Positions 1 to 8,472 of a stretch of 64,000 nucleotides of DNA are shown one piece after another; position 1 is the stretch's first letter; each line of letters starts with the position of its first letter. The position numbers were made by a program, and so were the translations under genes. The DNA comes from Verrucomicrobiia bacterium (GTDB lineage: Bacteria; Verrucomicrobiota; Verrucomicrobiia; Palsa-1439). The notes below the pieces were generated by a model. That model saw only the letters and a program-made list of their open reading frames with translations, ran no database searches and was not told the DNA's origin. Location of the stretch: the NCBI GenBank assembly GCA_022072455.1, contig JAJVHY010000020.1:310001-374000 (forward strand), given 5' to 3'.

Positions 1-216
1 GTTGGGCCGTTCCCAGTGAATGCCGTCCGGCGACGTGGCATAACATAACCGCACGTCATTGTCGTCGCGGTATGTCTGGTCGTAGGCTGAATACCACATG
101 CGCCACTCATTCTGCACACGCAGGACGCTGGGGTAATGCAGGCTGCGGTTCTCGAATGGGCGCTCTGCTTTCAGCAGGGGCTCAACCGTGCGCTGCGTGA
201 TCTTGAATTCTGGCAT
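1..216 (-). CDS. Glycosidase-like beta-propeller protein, N-terminal fragment
   Basis: Only the first 72 codons lie in the window; the gene continues past position 1. The translation starts MPEFKITQRTVEPLL and contains WRMWYSAYD followed by LCYATSPDGIHWERPN. The W.MWYS / YATSPDG..WER pattern is the blade repeat of five-bladed propeller glycosidases (GH43, GH32, GH130-like), so a sugar-cleaving or glycoside phosphorylase role is likely. Family and substrate cannot be fixed from one blade. The ATG at 216-214 is the first in frame, with a weak purine-rich GAGAG just upstream. The 263 bp between this start and the tRNA hold no gene I can support. Confidence 0.6.
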   Translation of the reverse strand, partial: MPEFKITQRTVEPLLKAERPFENRSLHYPSVLRVQNEWRMWYSAYDQTYRDDNDVRLCYATSPDGIHWERPN

Positions 217-479
217 CAGCTCTCAGTTTTTTTGGATAAACAAATGGCGCAACCGCCGCTGCGACGTGCGTCGCCGTCCGGCTGCATGTCACCCGCCCAC
301 TTTAATTCCATGCGTAACCACTTCGTCAATCCCAAGGTTTGCCAGAAAAACGCGAGAGGCAGCCGGTTCGCATCAACGGGAACTTGCTGGCCAGCTAACA
401 GCACCCACCGGCGAAGCTGGCGATAGGGGTAAGTCGAAAGTCGGCTTGATACGGGCGATTTGGTTCAGCAAAATAACGA

Positions 480-555
480 TGGCGGCCCCAACGGGATTCG
501 AACCCGTGTACCCAGATTGAGAATCTGATGTCCTAGGCCTCTAGACGATGGGGCC
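480..555 (-). tRNA. tRNA-Glu (anticodon CTC)
   Basis: On the minus strand the segment folds as a cloverleaf. The 7-bp acceptor stem is GGCCCCA/TGGGGCC, the anticodon stem TCAGA/TCTGG encloses the loop TTCTCAA (anticodon CTC), and the T arm contains GGTTCGAATCC. The discriminator is G and CCA is encoded at the 3' end (482-480). CTC reads GAG, so this is tRNA-Glu; the GGCCCCATCGTCTAG 5' part is typical of bacterial tRNA-Glu. Confidence 0.93.
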
Positions 556-797
556 GCAGCGGGGGCAGGATAACGTCGCGCTCGCGGAAATCAAGCGGAT
601 TGACGAATCGTGTCCGCAGGTTCAAAACCACCCTATTCTGGCGGGGCGCGAAGATTAGTGCAATGACCGGTCAGGTTTTCACTGCGAGCGGCAGCGCTAA
701 AACGCTCCCGTGCGCCCGTTGGCGTCAACCCCAGCCCCCCAGGCACCGCGACAGAGGGAACTTGCCTCACCGCGACCACTCCTCTAGCATGGCGGTC

Positions 798-1766
798 ATG
801 AAGATTTTTGTCACCGGCGGTGCCGGCTACATCGGAAGCATCTGCGTCGAGCAACTTCTCAATCAAGGTCACACGGTTTTTGTCCTCGATAATCTGAGCG
901 AAGGCCATCGGGCCGCGGTGGATTCGCGCGCGGAGTTTTACGAGATGGATTTGGCTGATCGGGCGGAATTGTTTCCGCTAATGGAACACTTGCGCCCCGA
1001 CGCCGTCATGCACTTCGCCGCGAATGCCCTCGTGCCGGAAAGCATGAAGAACCCGAGCAAATATTTCCGCAACAACGTCGCCAACGGGATCAATCTCCTC
1101 GAATCCTGCGTTCAAGCCGGCGTCCGCAAGTTCGTCTTCTCCTCAACCTGCGCGATTTTTGGCGTTCCCCAGACGATTCCGATCACCGAAGACCTGCCGA
1201 AAGACCCGATCAATCCCTACGGCGAATCAAAGCTCATGTTCGAGCGGATCCTCAACTGGTACGGCAAGCAACACGGCCTCACCTACGTCTGCCTCCGTTA
1301 TTTCAACGCGGCCGGTTGCTCCCAGAAATTTGGCGAACACCATTGGCAGGAAACGCACCTGATCCCCAACGTCCTCCGCGTTGCCCTCAATCAAAAACCG
1401 CACGTGGACATATACGGCACCGATTACCCCACCCCCGACGGGACCGCCATCCGCGACTACGTGCACATCATCGATCTCGCGCAAGCCCACATCCTCGCGC
1501 TCAATCTCAACCACAGTGATGCCTTCAACCTCGGCAGCGGTGACGGCTATTCTGTCAAGCAAGTCATCGAAACCGTGCGTCGAGTCACCGGCCATCCGAT
1601 TCCCGTCGTCGAAAGCCCGCGCCGCCCCGGCGATCCGCCGAAGCTGGTCGGCGACTCCACCAAAATCCGCAAACATCTCGGCTGGCAGCCGCGCTACGAC
1701 ACAATGCAAGCCATCATCGAAAGCGCCTGGCAGTGGCACAAGTCGCACCCGACCGGCTACGAGTAG
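798..1766 (+). CDS. galE: UDP-glucose 4-epimerase
   Basis: This 322-residue short-chain dehydrogenase/reductase interconverts UDP-glucose and UDP-galactose in the cytoplasm. The NAD-binding motif GGAGYIG is at residues 7-13, the FSS segment with the catalytic serine near 115, and the catalytic YxxxK (YGESK) at 141-145. RYFNAAG and the C-terminal RRPGDPPKLVGD are standard GalE signatures, and the length is normal for the family. MKIFVTGG at 798 is the natural start; an ATG nine bases upstream would add MAV. The frame stays open further upstream, but that arginine-rich extension has no family support. No clear Shine-Dalgarno is present. Confidence 0.95.
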   Translation: MKIFVTGGAGYIGSICVEQLLNQGHTVFVLDNLSEGHRAAVDSRAEFYEMDLADRAELFPLMEHLRPDAVMHFAANALVPESMKNPSKYFRNNVANGINLLESCVQAGVRKFVFSSTCAIFGVPQTIPITEDLPKDPINPYGESKLMFERILNWYGKQHGLTYVCLRYFNAAGCSQKFGEHHWQETHLIPNVLRVALNQKPHVDIYGTDYPTPDGTAIRDYVHIIDLAQAHILALNLNHSDAFNLGSGDGYSVKQVIETVRRVTGHPIPVVESPRRPGDPPKLVGDSTKIRKHLGWQPRYDTMQAIIESAWQWHKSHPTGYE

Positions 1767-1777
1767 AGTTGCCGGCG

Positions 1778-1806
1778 TTGACTTCACTTGCGGGCCTGCC
1801 TATATT
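1778..1806 (+). promoter_or_regulatory. Sigma-70-type promoter for the Rrf2-mrp operon
   Basis: TTGACT (1778-1783), a 17-bp spacer and TATATT (1801-1806) match the housekeeping promoter closely. The predicted start near 1813 leaves a leader of about 30 nt before the Rrf2 start codon. Rrf2 proteins often autoregulate, so an operator may lie in 1807-1843, but I see no clear palindrome there. Confidence 0.7.
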
Positions 1807-1843
1807 CGCTATCGAAACAAGAGTGAATTAGTCCGATTTAATC

Positions 1844-2281
1844 ATGCAAGTCACCCGCGCAGGCGAATACGCGATCATTGGGCTGTTGTATCTGGCCCAA
1901 CAGCCGGCCGACCGCACCGTGATGGTGGATGAAATCAGCGAGGCGGAAAAGATTCCGAGCAGCTTTCTGGCGAAGATTTTTCAGTCGTTGGCCAAGAGTG
2001 GCTTGGTGATTTCACATCGGGGCGCGGGCGGCGGGTTCAGTCTGGCCCGACCGGCCAACACCATCAACTTGCTGCATATTCTCAACTCGGTCGAAGGCGA
2101 CTTCGCGCTCCAGAAATGCGTGGCCGTAGTGGACCCGGAATGCGTCGTGTCCGACTCGCGGCTGGGCAGTTGTGTGTTGTGCGGCGTGTTCGCCGAGGCG
2201 CAGAGTCGCGTCAATGAAGTTTTCACTCGCACCACGCTGGCCGATCTGGTGAAACGCTCACCGGCAGTGCCAGTCGCTTAA
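1844..2281 (+). CDS. Rrf2-family transcriptional regulator, IscR-like
   Basis: This 145-residue winged-helix regulator shows the Rrf2 signature MQVTRAGEYAIIGLLYLAQ and the wing segment HRGAGGGFSLARP (about 58-70). Four cysteines (92, 100, 110, 113) fall in the region where IscR binds a 2Fe-2S cluster, so it probably senses Fe-S status or redox stress. It is followed 12 nt later by the Fe-S carrier gene mrp, presumably in one transcript, which supports an Fe-S role. The exact ligand set differs in spacing from E. coli IscR, so cluster binding is an inference. NsrR- or RsrR-type sensing is the main alternative. Confidence 0.87.
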   Translation: MQVTRAGEYAIIGLLYLAQQPADRTVMVDEISEAEKIPSSFLAKIFQSLAKSGLVISHRGAGGGFSLARPANTINLLHILNSVEGDFALQKCVAVVDPECVVSDSRLGSCVLCGVFAEAQSRVNEVFTRTTLADLVKRSPAVPVA

Positions 2282-2293
2282 CCCAAGGATTCC

Positions 2294-3361
2294 ATGTTCG
2301 GCAAAGTTCGTCAGCCTCCCACCGAGGAACAAATTCGCGAAGCGCTCAAGCAAGTGAAGTTTCCCGGCTTTAGCCGGGATATCGTCAGCTTCGGTATCGT
2401 CAAATCCATCACCGTTGGCGATGAAGTTACCGTCGCGCTGCATATCATCACCCGCGATCAAAACATCCCGGCCCAAGTCGAGCGGGAGGTTGCCGGCGCG
2501 CTCAAGGCGTTCGGCAAGGTCAACATTCAAATGACCGCCCAACAACCGCCCCAACAATCCATGCCCATGGCCGGGCAAGGCGCGGCCCCGGTCAAACCGA
2601 ACATTCCGGGAGTCAAAACCATCATCGCCGTCGCCTCCGGCAAAGGTGGCGTCGGCAAATCCACCGTCGCAGTCAACCTCGCCTGCGCGCTGAGCCAGCT
2701 CGGCCATAAAATTGGGTTGCTGGATGCCGATATTTACGGCCCGAGCGTGCCGAAGATGATGGGCACAACCGGCCAGCCGACAATCACGGATGAGAAGCTG
2801 GATCCAAAGGAAAATTTTGGTTTGAAGATGATGAGCATGGCGTTGCTGATGGACGCGGGCGCGCCGGTCATCTGGCGTGGGCCGATGATCATGAAAGCGA
2901 TTCAGCAATTCAGTCTGGCCGTGAACTGGGGCGAACTCGACACCCTCGTCGTGGACTTGCCGCCTGGTACAGGCGACGCCCAGTTGTCACTCGTCCAAAC
3001 GATTGCGCTCGATGGTGGCGTGATTGTAACGACACCCCAAGATGTCGCGCTCGAAGTCGCCCGGCGGGGGATTCAGATGTTTGAGAAGGTCAATGTGAGG
3101 ATCCTCGGCATCGTTGAAAACATGAGTTACTACGTTTGCCCCCACTGCCACGAACACGACGACGTCTTCGGCCATGGCGGTGGCCGGCAGGAGGCAGAAC
3201 GATTGGAAGTTCCGTTCCTGGGCGAAATTCCGTTGTTTACCGAGATTCGGATTTGTGGTGACAAGGGCCTACCCGTGGTCATCGCAGCCCCGAACAGTGA
3301 ACCGGCCAAGGCTTTTCAGAAATGCGCTGAAGCCGTTCTCCGCCAGTTGGAGAAGCGGTAA
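2294..3361 (+). CDS. mrp: Mrp/ApbC-type iron-sulfur carrier P-loop ATPase
   Basis: This 355-residue cytosolic scaffold/carrier delivers Fe-S clusters to apoproteins. An N-terminal MIP18/DUF59 domain (about 10-80) precedes a proline/glutamine linker and the deviant Walker A GKGGVGKST at 116-124. The CPHC pair at about 282-285 is the bridging cluster site typical of Mrp/NBP35 proteins. Order and length are standard for bacterial Mrp. It sits 12 nt downstream of the Rrf2 regulator, so supply of this carrier is probably tuned by Fe-S status. The nearby complex I genes and A-type carrier are plausible clients or partners. Confidence 0.94.
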   Translation: MFGKVRQPPTEEQIREALKQVKFPGFSRDIVSFGIVKSITVGDEVTVALHIITRDQNIPAQVEREVAGALKAFGKVNIQMTAQQPPQQSMPMAGQGAAPVKPNIPGVKTIIAVASGKGGVGKSTVAVNLACALSQLGHKIGLLDADIYGPSVPKMMGTTGQPTITDEKLDPKENFGLKMMSMALLMDAGAPVIWRGPMIMKAIQQFSLAVNWGELDTLVVDLPPGTGDAQLSLVQTIALDGGVIVTTPQDVALEVARRGIQMFEKVNVRILGIVENMSYYVCPHCHEHDDVFGHGGGRQEAERLEVPFLGEIPLFTEIRICGDKGLPVVIAAPNSEPAKAFQKCAEAVLRQLEKR

Positions 3362-3431
3362 GCCATGGGAAAATGTTTCCGATTGCGCGTTGCAATTTCG
3401 GTTTTCGATGGGTATTGTCCCGCACCGAGCC

Positions 3432-4343
3432 ATGGCTCGTTTCTCAAATAATTCCTGGGTGACGAGGAGTTTACTTTTCTTAACCTTGGCGGTTGGGTTG
3501 TGTCCGGGCCAAACGAACACGACCATTCCGTGGCTTACCTCCGAGCCTCCCGGCTCAGTCAAGAAAGCCCCCCCCCAACCCCCTGATCCCGGTGATGCGG
3601 CCAGTTTCGATGCCGCTGCGTTCTTCGCGAAATACAAGGAAGCCGTCGCCTTGCTCACCAAAAAGAAAAACGAGGAAGCCGGCATCACCATTGACCTGCT
3701 GGCCCGCAACCTCCGCACCTCGCCGTGGCTGGAAATTGCGATGATGAAACACGCGCAACTCGTCGAGCAATCCAACGACCGGGTCGCGGAAGAAGATTAC
3801 ACACTCCTCCGGGAACGCCTCGCCAACTCCCCCTACTTCGAGGGTGAAGGCGACAAGGTCAAGCTCTTCGGGGTGGCGCTCCAAGGCGCCGTTGACGCCG
3901 GCTTAAACCGCCTCCGGCTCCGGCGGGTTCGCGATGCTCTCAGCCGGTACTTCGGCCGGTACGCTGAATATCCAGAGTCGCTGGCCAAGCTCGCGATCCT
4001 CGGCTACACCGACATGGAAAACATTCGCAGCGTCAACAACCAGCTCTTCCGCTACACCCCCCAGTCGCCCAAGATGGACCCGTTCGTTTCCTACAAGAGT
4101 TTCGACCTCGAAAAAGTTGACCAGGAACCCTTCATCGCCGTCAACGCCCCGATCCTCGAAGCAACCTCGCAGATCAGCGAAAAACCGCTTAAATACGCGG
4201 CGGTCATCCGCACGTCAAACAAAGGCGATTCTGTGCGCATCGTCGAGGACCAAACCATTGACGGCTATTTTGTGGCCGCCATCGCCCACGACGGCGTCAT
4301 CCTTTCCACGCCGACGCGGATCATCGTTCTCGCCACTCCCTGA
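3432..4343 (+). CDS. Secreted protein of unknown function
   Basis: This 303-residue protein begins with a signal-like segment: a polar N-terminus then SLLFLTLAVGLCPGQ, suggesting Sec export. No lipobox is convincing, because leucine precedes the cysteine. A proline-rich stretch (about 40-55) is followed by a largely alpha-helical region with many charged residues. I recognise no domain. ATG 3432 gives a tidy signal peptide; ATG 3408 in the same frame is an alternative. It ends 2 nt before the metallohydrolase gene, so the two are likely co-transcribed. Confidence 0.65.
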   Translation: MARFSNNSWVTRSLLFLTLAVGLCPGQTNTTIPWLTSEPPGSVKKAPPQPPDPGDAASFDAAAFFAKYKEAVALLTKKKNEEAGITIDLLARNLRTSPWLEIAMMKHAQLVEQSNDRVAEEDYTLLRERLANSPYFEGEGDKVKLFGVALQGAVDAGLNRLRLRRVRDALSRYFGRYAEYPESLAKLAILGYTDMENIRSVNNQLFRYTPQSPKMDPFVSYKSFDLEKVDQEPFIAVNAPILEATSQISEKPLKYAAVIRTSNKGDSVRIVEDQTIDGYFVAAIAHDGVILSTPTRIIVLATP

Positions 4344-4345
4344 CG

Positions 4346-5740
4346 ATGAAACTGACCTTTTGCGGCGCGAACCGGACCACGACGGGTTCGCGGCATTTGC
4401 TGGAGGTCAACGGCCAACGGCTCCTGCTGGATTGCGGGATGTTTCAAGGGCGGCGCGACAAAACCACGGCCTACAACACCACACTTGCCTTCGACCCAAA
4501 ATCTGTGGATGTGGTGTTGCTCAGTCACGCCCACATCGACCACACCGGCATCATTCCCGTGCTATGCCGCGACGGATTCGCGGGGCCGATTCATTGCACC
4601 GATGCGACTGCCGACCTCTGCCGGATCATGCTGGTGGACAGCGCGCACATCCAGGAACAAGACGCCTTGTTCGTGAGTAAAATCCGCGCGAAAAAAGGCC
4701 TCCCACCGGTCGAGCCATTGTACACCCAGACCGATGCCGCCGCCGCACTCGAACACTTATCTTCGGTCACGTACAACCGCCCCATCCCGGTCGCCAAGGG
4801 TGTCACCGCGACTTGGCTGGATGCCGGGCATATTCTCGGCTCGGCGATGATCGTGCTCGACATCGAGGAAGGCCACCGGAAGTTTCGGTTCGCGTTTTCC
4901 GGTGACATCGGGCGCGGCAACAACGACATCCTGCGCAATCCTGACCATCCCCAAAACGTGGATTTTCTTCTGACCGAGAGCACGTACGGCAACCGCGTTC
5001 ACGAGCCACTCGATAACGTCAACGAGCATATCTGTCAGATCATCAACCGCGCCGTCGAACGCAACGGCAAGATCGTGATCCCGGCCTTCGCGGTCGGGCG
5101 AACCCAGCAATTGCTCTACACGTTGTTCCAACTCACCAAATCCCGGTGCCTACCCGCGCTGCCAATCTACCTGGACAGTCCGTTAGCCTTGAAAGCGACC
5201 GAAGTATTTCGCCAACATCTCGAAGGCTACAACAAACAATTTACCGACGTGATGATGAATGCCGACAACCCGTTCAGCATGGGGCACCTCACCTACATCC
5301 AAAGCGTCGAAGAATCCATGGCGCTCAACGACCTCAAGAAACCGTGCATCATCATCAGCGCCTCCGGCATGGCGGAGGCCGGCCGCATCCGGCATCACAT
5401 CAAGAATACGGTCGAAGACAAACGCAACACAATCCTCATCGTTGGCTGGTGCGCGCAACACACCCTCGGCGCGCGGTTGGCCAGCGGCGACAAAAAGGTC
5501 AATGTCTTCGGCGAACCACATACCGTTCACGCCGAGATTGAAACCATTGATGCCTTCTCCGGTCATGCCGACAAACATGAATTACGCGCGTGGGCCGACC
5601 AGATTACCGGCGCGCTGCGGGGGATTTTTGTAGTTCACGGCGAAGAGGAACCGGCCACCGCCTTCGCGGCCAGCTTGCGCGAGCTCCGCCCCCAAGCCGA
5701 TGTCCGCGTGCCGGCGTACGGCGATTCGGTCGAGCTATAA
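4346..5740 (+). CDS. Metallo-beta-lactamase / beta-CASP hydrolase, probable RNase
   Basis: This 464-residue protein belongs to the MBL-fold beta-CASP group of bacterial YSH1/CPSF73-like nucleases. It has the zinc motif HAHIDH at 61-66, a later GHILGSAM histidine, FSGDIGRG, and the beta-CASP segment with PAFAVGRTQQLLY and SASGMAEAGRIRHH. The C-terminal SGHADKHEL supplies the last metal-ligand histidine. All ligands look intact, so it should be an active RNA endo/exonuclease, though the substrate is unknown. Its start lies two bases after the stop of the secreted-protein gene. A hairpin follows the stop codon. Confidence 0.88.
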   Translation: MKLTFCGANRTTTGSRHLLEVNGQRLLLDCGMFQGRRDKTTAYNTTLAFDPKSVDVVLLSHAHIDHTGIIPVLCRDGFAGPIHCTDATADLCRIMLVDSAHIQEQDALFVSKIRAKKGLPPVEPLYTQTDAAAALEHLSSVTYNRPIPVAKGVTATWLDAGHILGSAMIVLDIEEGHRKFRFAFSGDIGRGNNDILRNPDHPQNVDFLLTESTYGNRVHEPLDNVNEHICQIINRAVERNGKIVIPAFAVGRTQQLLYTLFQLTKSRCLPALPIYLDSPLALKATEVFRQHLEGYNKQFTDVMMNADNPFSMGHLTYIQSVEESMALNDLKKPCIIISASGMAEAGRIRHHIKNTVEDKRNTILIVGWCAQHTLGARLASGDKKVNVFGEPHTVHAEIETIDAFSGHADKHELRAWADQITGALRGIFVVHGEEEPATAFAASLRELRPQADVRVPAYGDSVEL

Positions 5741-5747
5741 AACAAAC

Positions 5748-5773
5748 AGGGGCGACTCATGCGAATCGCCCCT
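5748..5773 (-). terminator. Bidirectional hairpin terminator between the metallohydrolase and HU genes
   Basis: AGGGGCGA (5748-5755) pairs perfectly with TCGCCCCT (5766-5773) around a 10-nt loop. Read on the minus strand, the stem is followed by GTTTGTTTTAT, a usable U-tract for ending HU. Read on the plus strand it follows the metallohydrolase stop by 7 nt but lacks a strong T run. The stem resembles the dispersed GGGGCGA...TCGCCCC palindromes common in such genomes. Confidence 0.7.
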
Positions 5774-5793
5774 GCGAGAAAACCTGACGGCAA

Positions 5794-6069
5794 TTACAAG
5801 CTCTGCTTCAACCCCTGCCCGGCGCTGAACCGCACCGTCTTGGAAGCCTTGATCTGAATCTGTTCGCCGGTCTTCGGGTTGCGCCCGAGCCGAGCCGCGC
5901 GTTTGCTAACACGGAAAGTTCCAAACCCGACCAACTGCACTTGCGTCTGCGACTTGAGCCCGCGTTCGATGGCGCCGAGCACGGCATTGAGTGCGCGTTC
6001 CGCCGCGGCTTTGCTGATATCCTTCCCCAACTCTTTCTGCACAATGTTGACCAACTGCGCTTTATTCAT
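5794..6069 (-). CDS. hup: HU-family DNA-binding protein
   Basis: This 91-residue histone-like protein bends and compacts DNA as a dimer. MNKAQLVNIVQKELG opens the helical dimer domain. GFGTFRVSKRAARLGRNPKT is the beta-arm region with the RNP tip typical of HU/IHF, followed by the family ending KTVRFSAGQGLK. The ATG at 6069-6067 is preceded by a strong GGAGGAGG ribosome binding site. The frame remains open upstream but that part has no family support. It ends just before the hairpin terminator at 5748-5773. Confidence 0.95.
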   Translation of the reverse strand: MNKAQLVNIVQKELGKDISKAAAERALNAVLGAIERGLKSQTQVQLVGFGTFRVSKRAARLGRNPKTGEQIQIKASKTVRFSAGQGLKQSL

Positions 6070-6203
6070 AGTTCCTCCTCCAGTGAACAGAGTCTGCGTT
6101 ATGTTTTGGCGAGTCCCCAACCCCCGCCGTCGGGAGAGTCTTTGCCAGACCCCAGTGGCGACGTCAACCAAAATCCTGCAAAACTGGCCGTAAAACCGCG
6201 ATT

Positions 6204-8369
6204 TCAGTTCTGCGCGTGCATCGTGCCGAGCATCTGAATGTAGTCCGCGAGAATGTTCAGCCCCTCATCAAAATGCGCATCCGGCGCGGGCTTGTTGTCC
6301 TTCTCTTTGTCTTTGCCGTTGGCCTTGTCTTTGCCGGCGGCGGCTTTTTGATTGGCCATCGCCTCGTCCATCACCTGACGCGTCAACGCCACCGTGTTCG
6401 TCTTGCCGTCGAGACTGTCCAAAGAAATTTCCAAGGTCTTGAGCTGCGCCACTGGCCGGGTATCCCGCTCTTCCTGCCGCTTCTTGTCGCGGGCTTCGGC
6501 CTCTTGCTTCTCGGCGAGCCGGGTCGCTTCATTCAATGATATGTGCTTTTCTTCCTGCTTCTTCTCCAATCGGACGATGTCTTGGGCAATGTACCGGAAC
6601 TCCGGGTTCTTCAGCAGCCGCGCCACCGTCCGTCGGTTCAACTCCTCGACCGGCGGCCGCCGCCGGCTCCATTGGGTGAAACTGGCCGGCGGCACTTCGT
6701 CGTACGGCAAAAAATGCGGCAGGGATTTTTCCCCAATTTTCGTCGCATCCAAAACTGATGGCAACGCGATATCCGGGACTACACCCCGCGACTGCGTCGA
6801 TCCGCCCGACACCCGGTAAAACTTCTGAATCGTCAACTTCATCGCCCCGCTGGCGTTTTCATCGTCACGGCGTCCCGGCAACAACGGCCCGATGGGCATC
6901 AGCTGTTGCACGGTCCCCTTCCCAAACGTCTGCCGGTCGCCAATGATGATCGCCCGGCCATAGTCCTGCAATGCCGCCGCCAGAATTTCCGAAGCCGACG
7001 CGCTAAGGTGACTGATCAACACCACGACCGGGCCATCAAACGCCTCCCCGCTCTGGACATCCCGGCCAATCGCCACCTTGCCCTGCGAATCTTTCACCTG
7101 AACGACCGGGCCTTCATCAATGAACAACCCCGTCAACGAAATCGCCTCCGGCAACGACCCGCCGGTATTCCGCCGCAGATCGAGCATCACCCCGTCCACT
7201 TTTTCCGCCGTCAACTTCTGGAGCAACCGGCGCACATCATTCGCCGAACTCTTCGCACCGGCACCCCGCTTCATATCCACATAGAACGAGGGCAAATCGA
7301 TGTAGCCCAACCGGAGTTGCCCCCCGTTGGCAATTGGCTTCTCGATGATTTTGGCTTTGGCTTCCTGCTCGGTCAGTTTGATCTCATCCCGCACAATCGC
7401 TATCTCGACCCGCAACGACGGCACCGCCGCATCCGCCGGTATGACCCGCAACCGCACCGTCGTGCCTTTTTTCCCGCGAATCAGTTCGACGACCTTGTTC
7501 AACTTCATGTCCACGACATCCACATACGGTCCATCGCCTTGGGCAACGGCGACTATCCGATCATTGACCTTGAGCCGCTTATCGAGGTCGGCCGGTCCGC
7601 CGGGGACTATGCTGGAAATGTGGGCGTAACCATCTTCCGACCGGAGCACCGCACCGATGCCGGTCAGTGACAGCCCCATATCAATCGCGAAATTGTCAAA
7701 CTGCGACGGCACCATGTAGTCCGTGTGCGGATCGTACAGTCGCCCCAGCGAATCAAAATACATTCCCACGATGGTTTCGAAATCGTTCTCGTGTAGACTA
7801 CGCAACAACCGATCATACCGGCGGGTGACCGTTTTGATGGCGTCTTCGGGAGTTTCCTTGTTCAGGCGTTCCTCCAGCAATTCATACTTCACCCGTTGCC
7901 GGAGGAGCGCCCGCCATTCCGCTTCGTCCTTGGGCCACGGCGCTTCCCGGCGGTCGATTAGCAGCGTTTCGTTATTGGTGAAGGTGAACTGTTCCTGAAC
8001 CAATTCTTTGATGGCGACGACGGCCTGTTCCACCCGGTTACTGTAGACCTCGTAAATCTCCAACGCCGGCCGCACATTGCCGGCATTCATCTCATCGTCC
8101 AACGCATCGGCATATTTCTGAAACTGGTCAATGTCGCTCTGGAGGAAAAACAGATGATTGTAGTCCAACGTGTCGAGGTACGACTTGAGCATTTCGCGCG
8201 ACAGCGCGTCGTTGACCGGCTTGGCGTTGTAATGCCGTTCTTCGAGCAACTGGACGACCTTCATCCCAATCTGCCCGGCCTCGGATTTCGTGGTAATCCC
8301 GGCCGCGCTGCGACTGGCTGGCAAGAGCAGAAGCAGGCCGAGAATCAAGTGTAACGTGTATTTTTCCAT
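6204..8369 (-). CDS. prc: Tail-specific (C-terminal processing) protease, S41A family
   Basis: This 721-residue periplasmic protease resembles E. coli Prc/Tsp (682 residues), which trims proteins by recognising apolar C-termini. It has an N-terminal signal peptide (LHLILGLLLLLPAS), the Prc N-domain with LDYNHLFFLQSDI, and a PDZ domain around DMGLSLTGIGAVLRSEDG...DRIVAV. The catalytic region carries SASASE followed by FGKGTVQ, the Ser-Lys dyad segment. The C-terminal DUF3340-like part ends with an acid/lysine-rich stretch and NILADYIQML. The start codon overlaps an inverted repeat (8368-8393). It is divergent from argA. Confidence 0.93.
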   Translation of the reverse strand: MEKYTLHLILGLLLLLPASRSAAGITTKSEAGQIGMKVVQLLEERHYNAKPVNDALSREMLKSYLDTLDYNHLFFLQSDIDQFQKYADALDDEMNAGNVRPALEIYEVYSNRVEQAVVAIKELVQEQFTFTNNETLLIDRREAPWPKDEAEWRALLRQRVKYELLEERLNKETPEDAIKTVTRRYDRLLRSLHENDFETIVGMYFDSLGRLYDPHTDYMVPSQFDNFAIDMGLSLTGIGAVLRSEDGYAHISSIVPGGPADLDKRLKVNDRIVAVAQGDGPYVDVVDMKLNKVVELIRGKKGTTVRLRVIPADAAVPSLRVEIAIVRDEIKLTEQEAKAKIIEKPIANGGQLRLGYIDLPSFYVDMKRGAGAKSSANDVRRLLQKLTAEKVDGVMLDLRRNTGGSLPEAISLTGLFIDEGPVVQVKDSQGKVAIGRDVQSGEAFDGPVVVLISHLSASASEILAAALQDYGRAIIIGDRQTFGKGTVQQLMPIGPLLPGRRDDENASGAMKLTIQKFYRVSGGSTQSRGVVPDIALPSVLDATKIGEKSLPHFLPYDEVPPASFTQWSRRRPPVEELNRRTVARLLKNPEFRYIAQDIVRLEKKQEEKHISLNEATRLAEKQEAEARDKKRQEERDTRPVAQLKTLEISLDSLDGKTNTVALTRQVMDEAMANQKAAAGKDKANGKDKEKDNKPAPDAHFDEGLNILADYIQMLGTMHAQN

Positions 8370-8393
8370 GTGACCCGCACTAGAGTGTCACAT
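8368..8393. promoter_or_regulatory. Inverted repeat overlapping the prc start codon
   Basis: ATGTGAC (8368-8374) and GTCACAT (8387-8393) are perfect arms around a 12-bp spacer. One arm includes most of the prc start codon, so the element could be an operator or an mRNA hairpin limiting prc translation. Chance occurrence of 7-bp arms is not negligible. Confidence 0.3.
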
Positions 8394-8429
8394 CTCAGAC
8401 AAAATACAATCTCCGGTGCTCATTCATGG

Positions 8430-8459
8430 TTGAAACCGGCACACCGCGTGCCGTATAAG
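8430..8459 (+). promoter_or_regulatory. Sigma-70-type promoter for argA
   Basis: TTGAAA (8430-8435), an 18-bp spacer and TATAAG (8454-8459) precede the argA ATG at 8473. The predicted start near 8466 gives a leader of only about 7 nt with no Shine-Dalgarno, so translation would be nearly leaderless. Confidence 0.55.
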
Positions 8460-8472
8460 AACGACGACGCAC

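Noticed and set aside
216-404. 62-codon minus-strand frame between the glycosidase-like gene and the tRNA
   Set aside because: No recognised family, no ribosome site; the composition looks incidental.
600-797. Open frame extending galE upstream by 66 codons
   Set aside because: The extension is arginine/proline-rich, has no family support, and GalE begins at MKIFVTGG.
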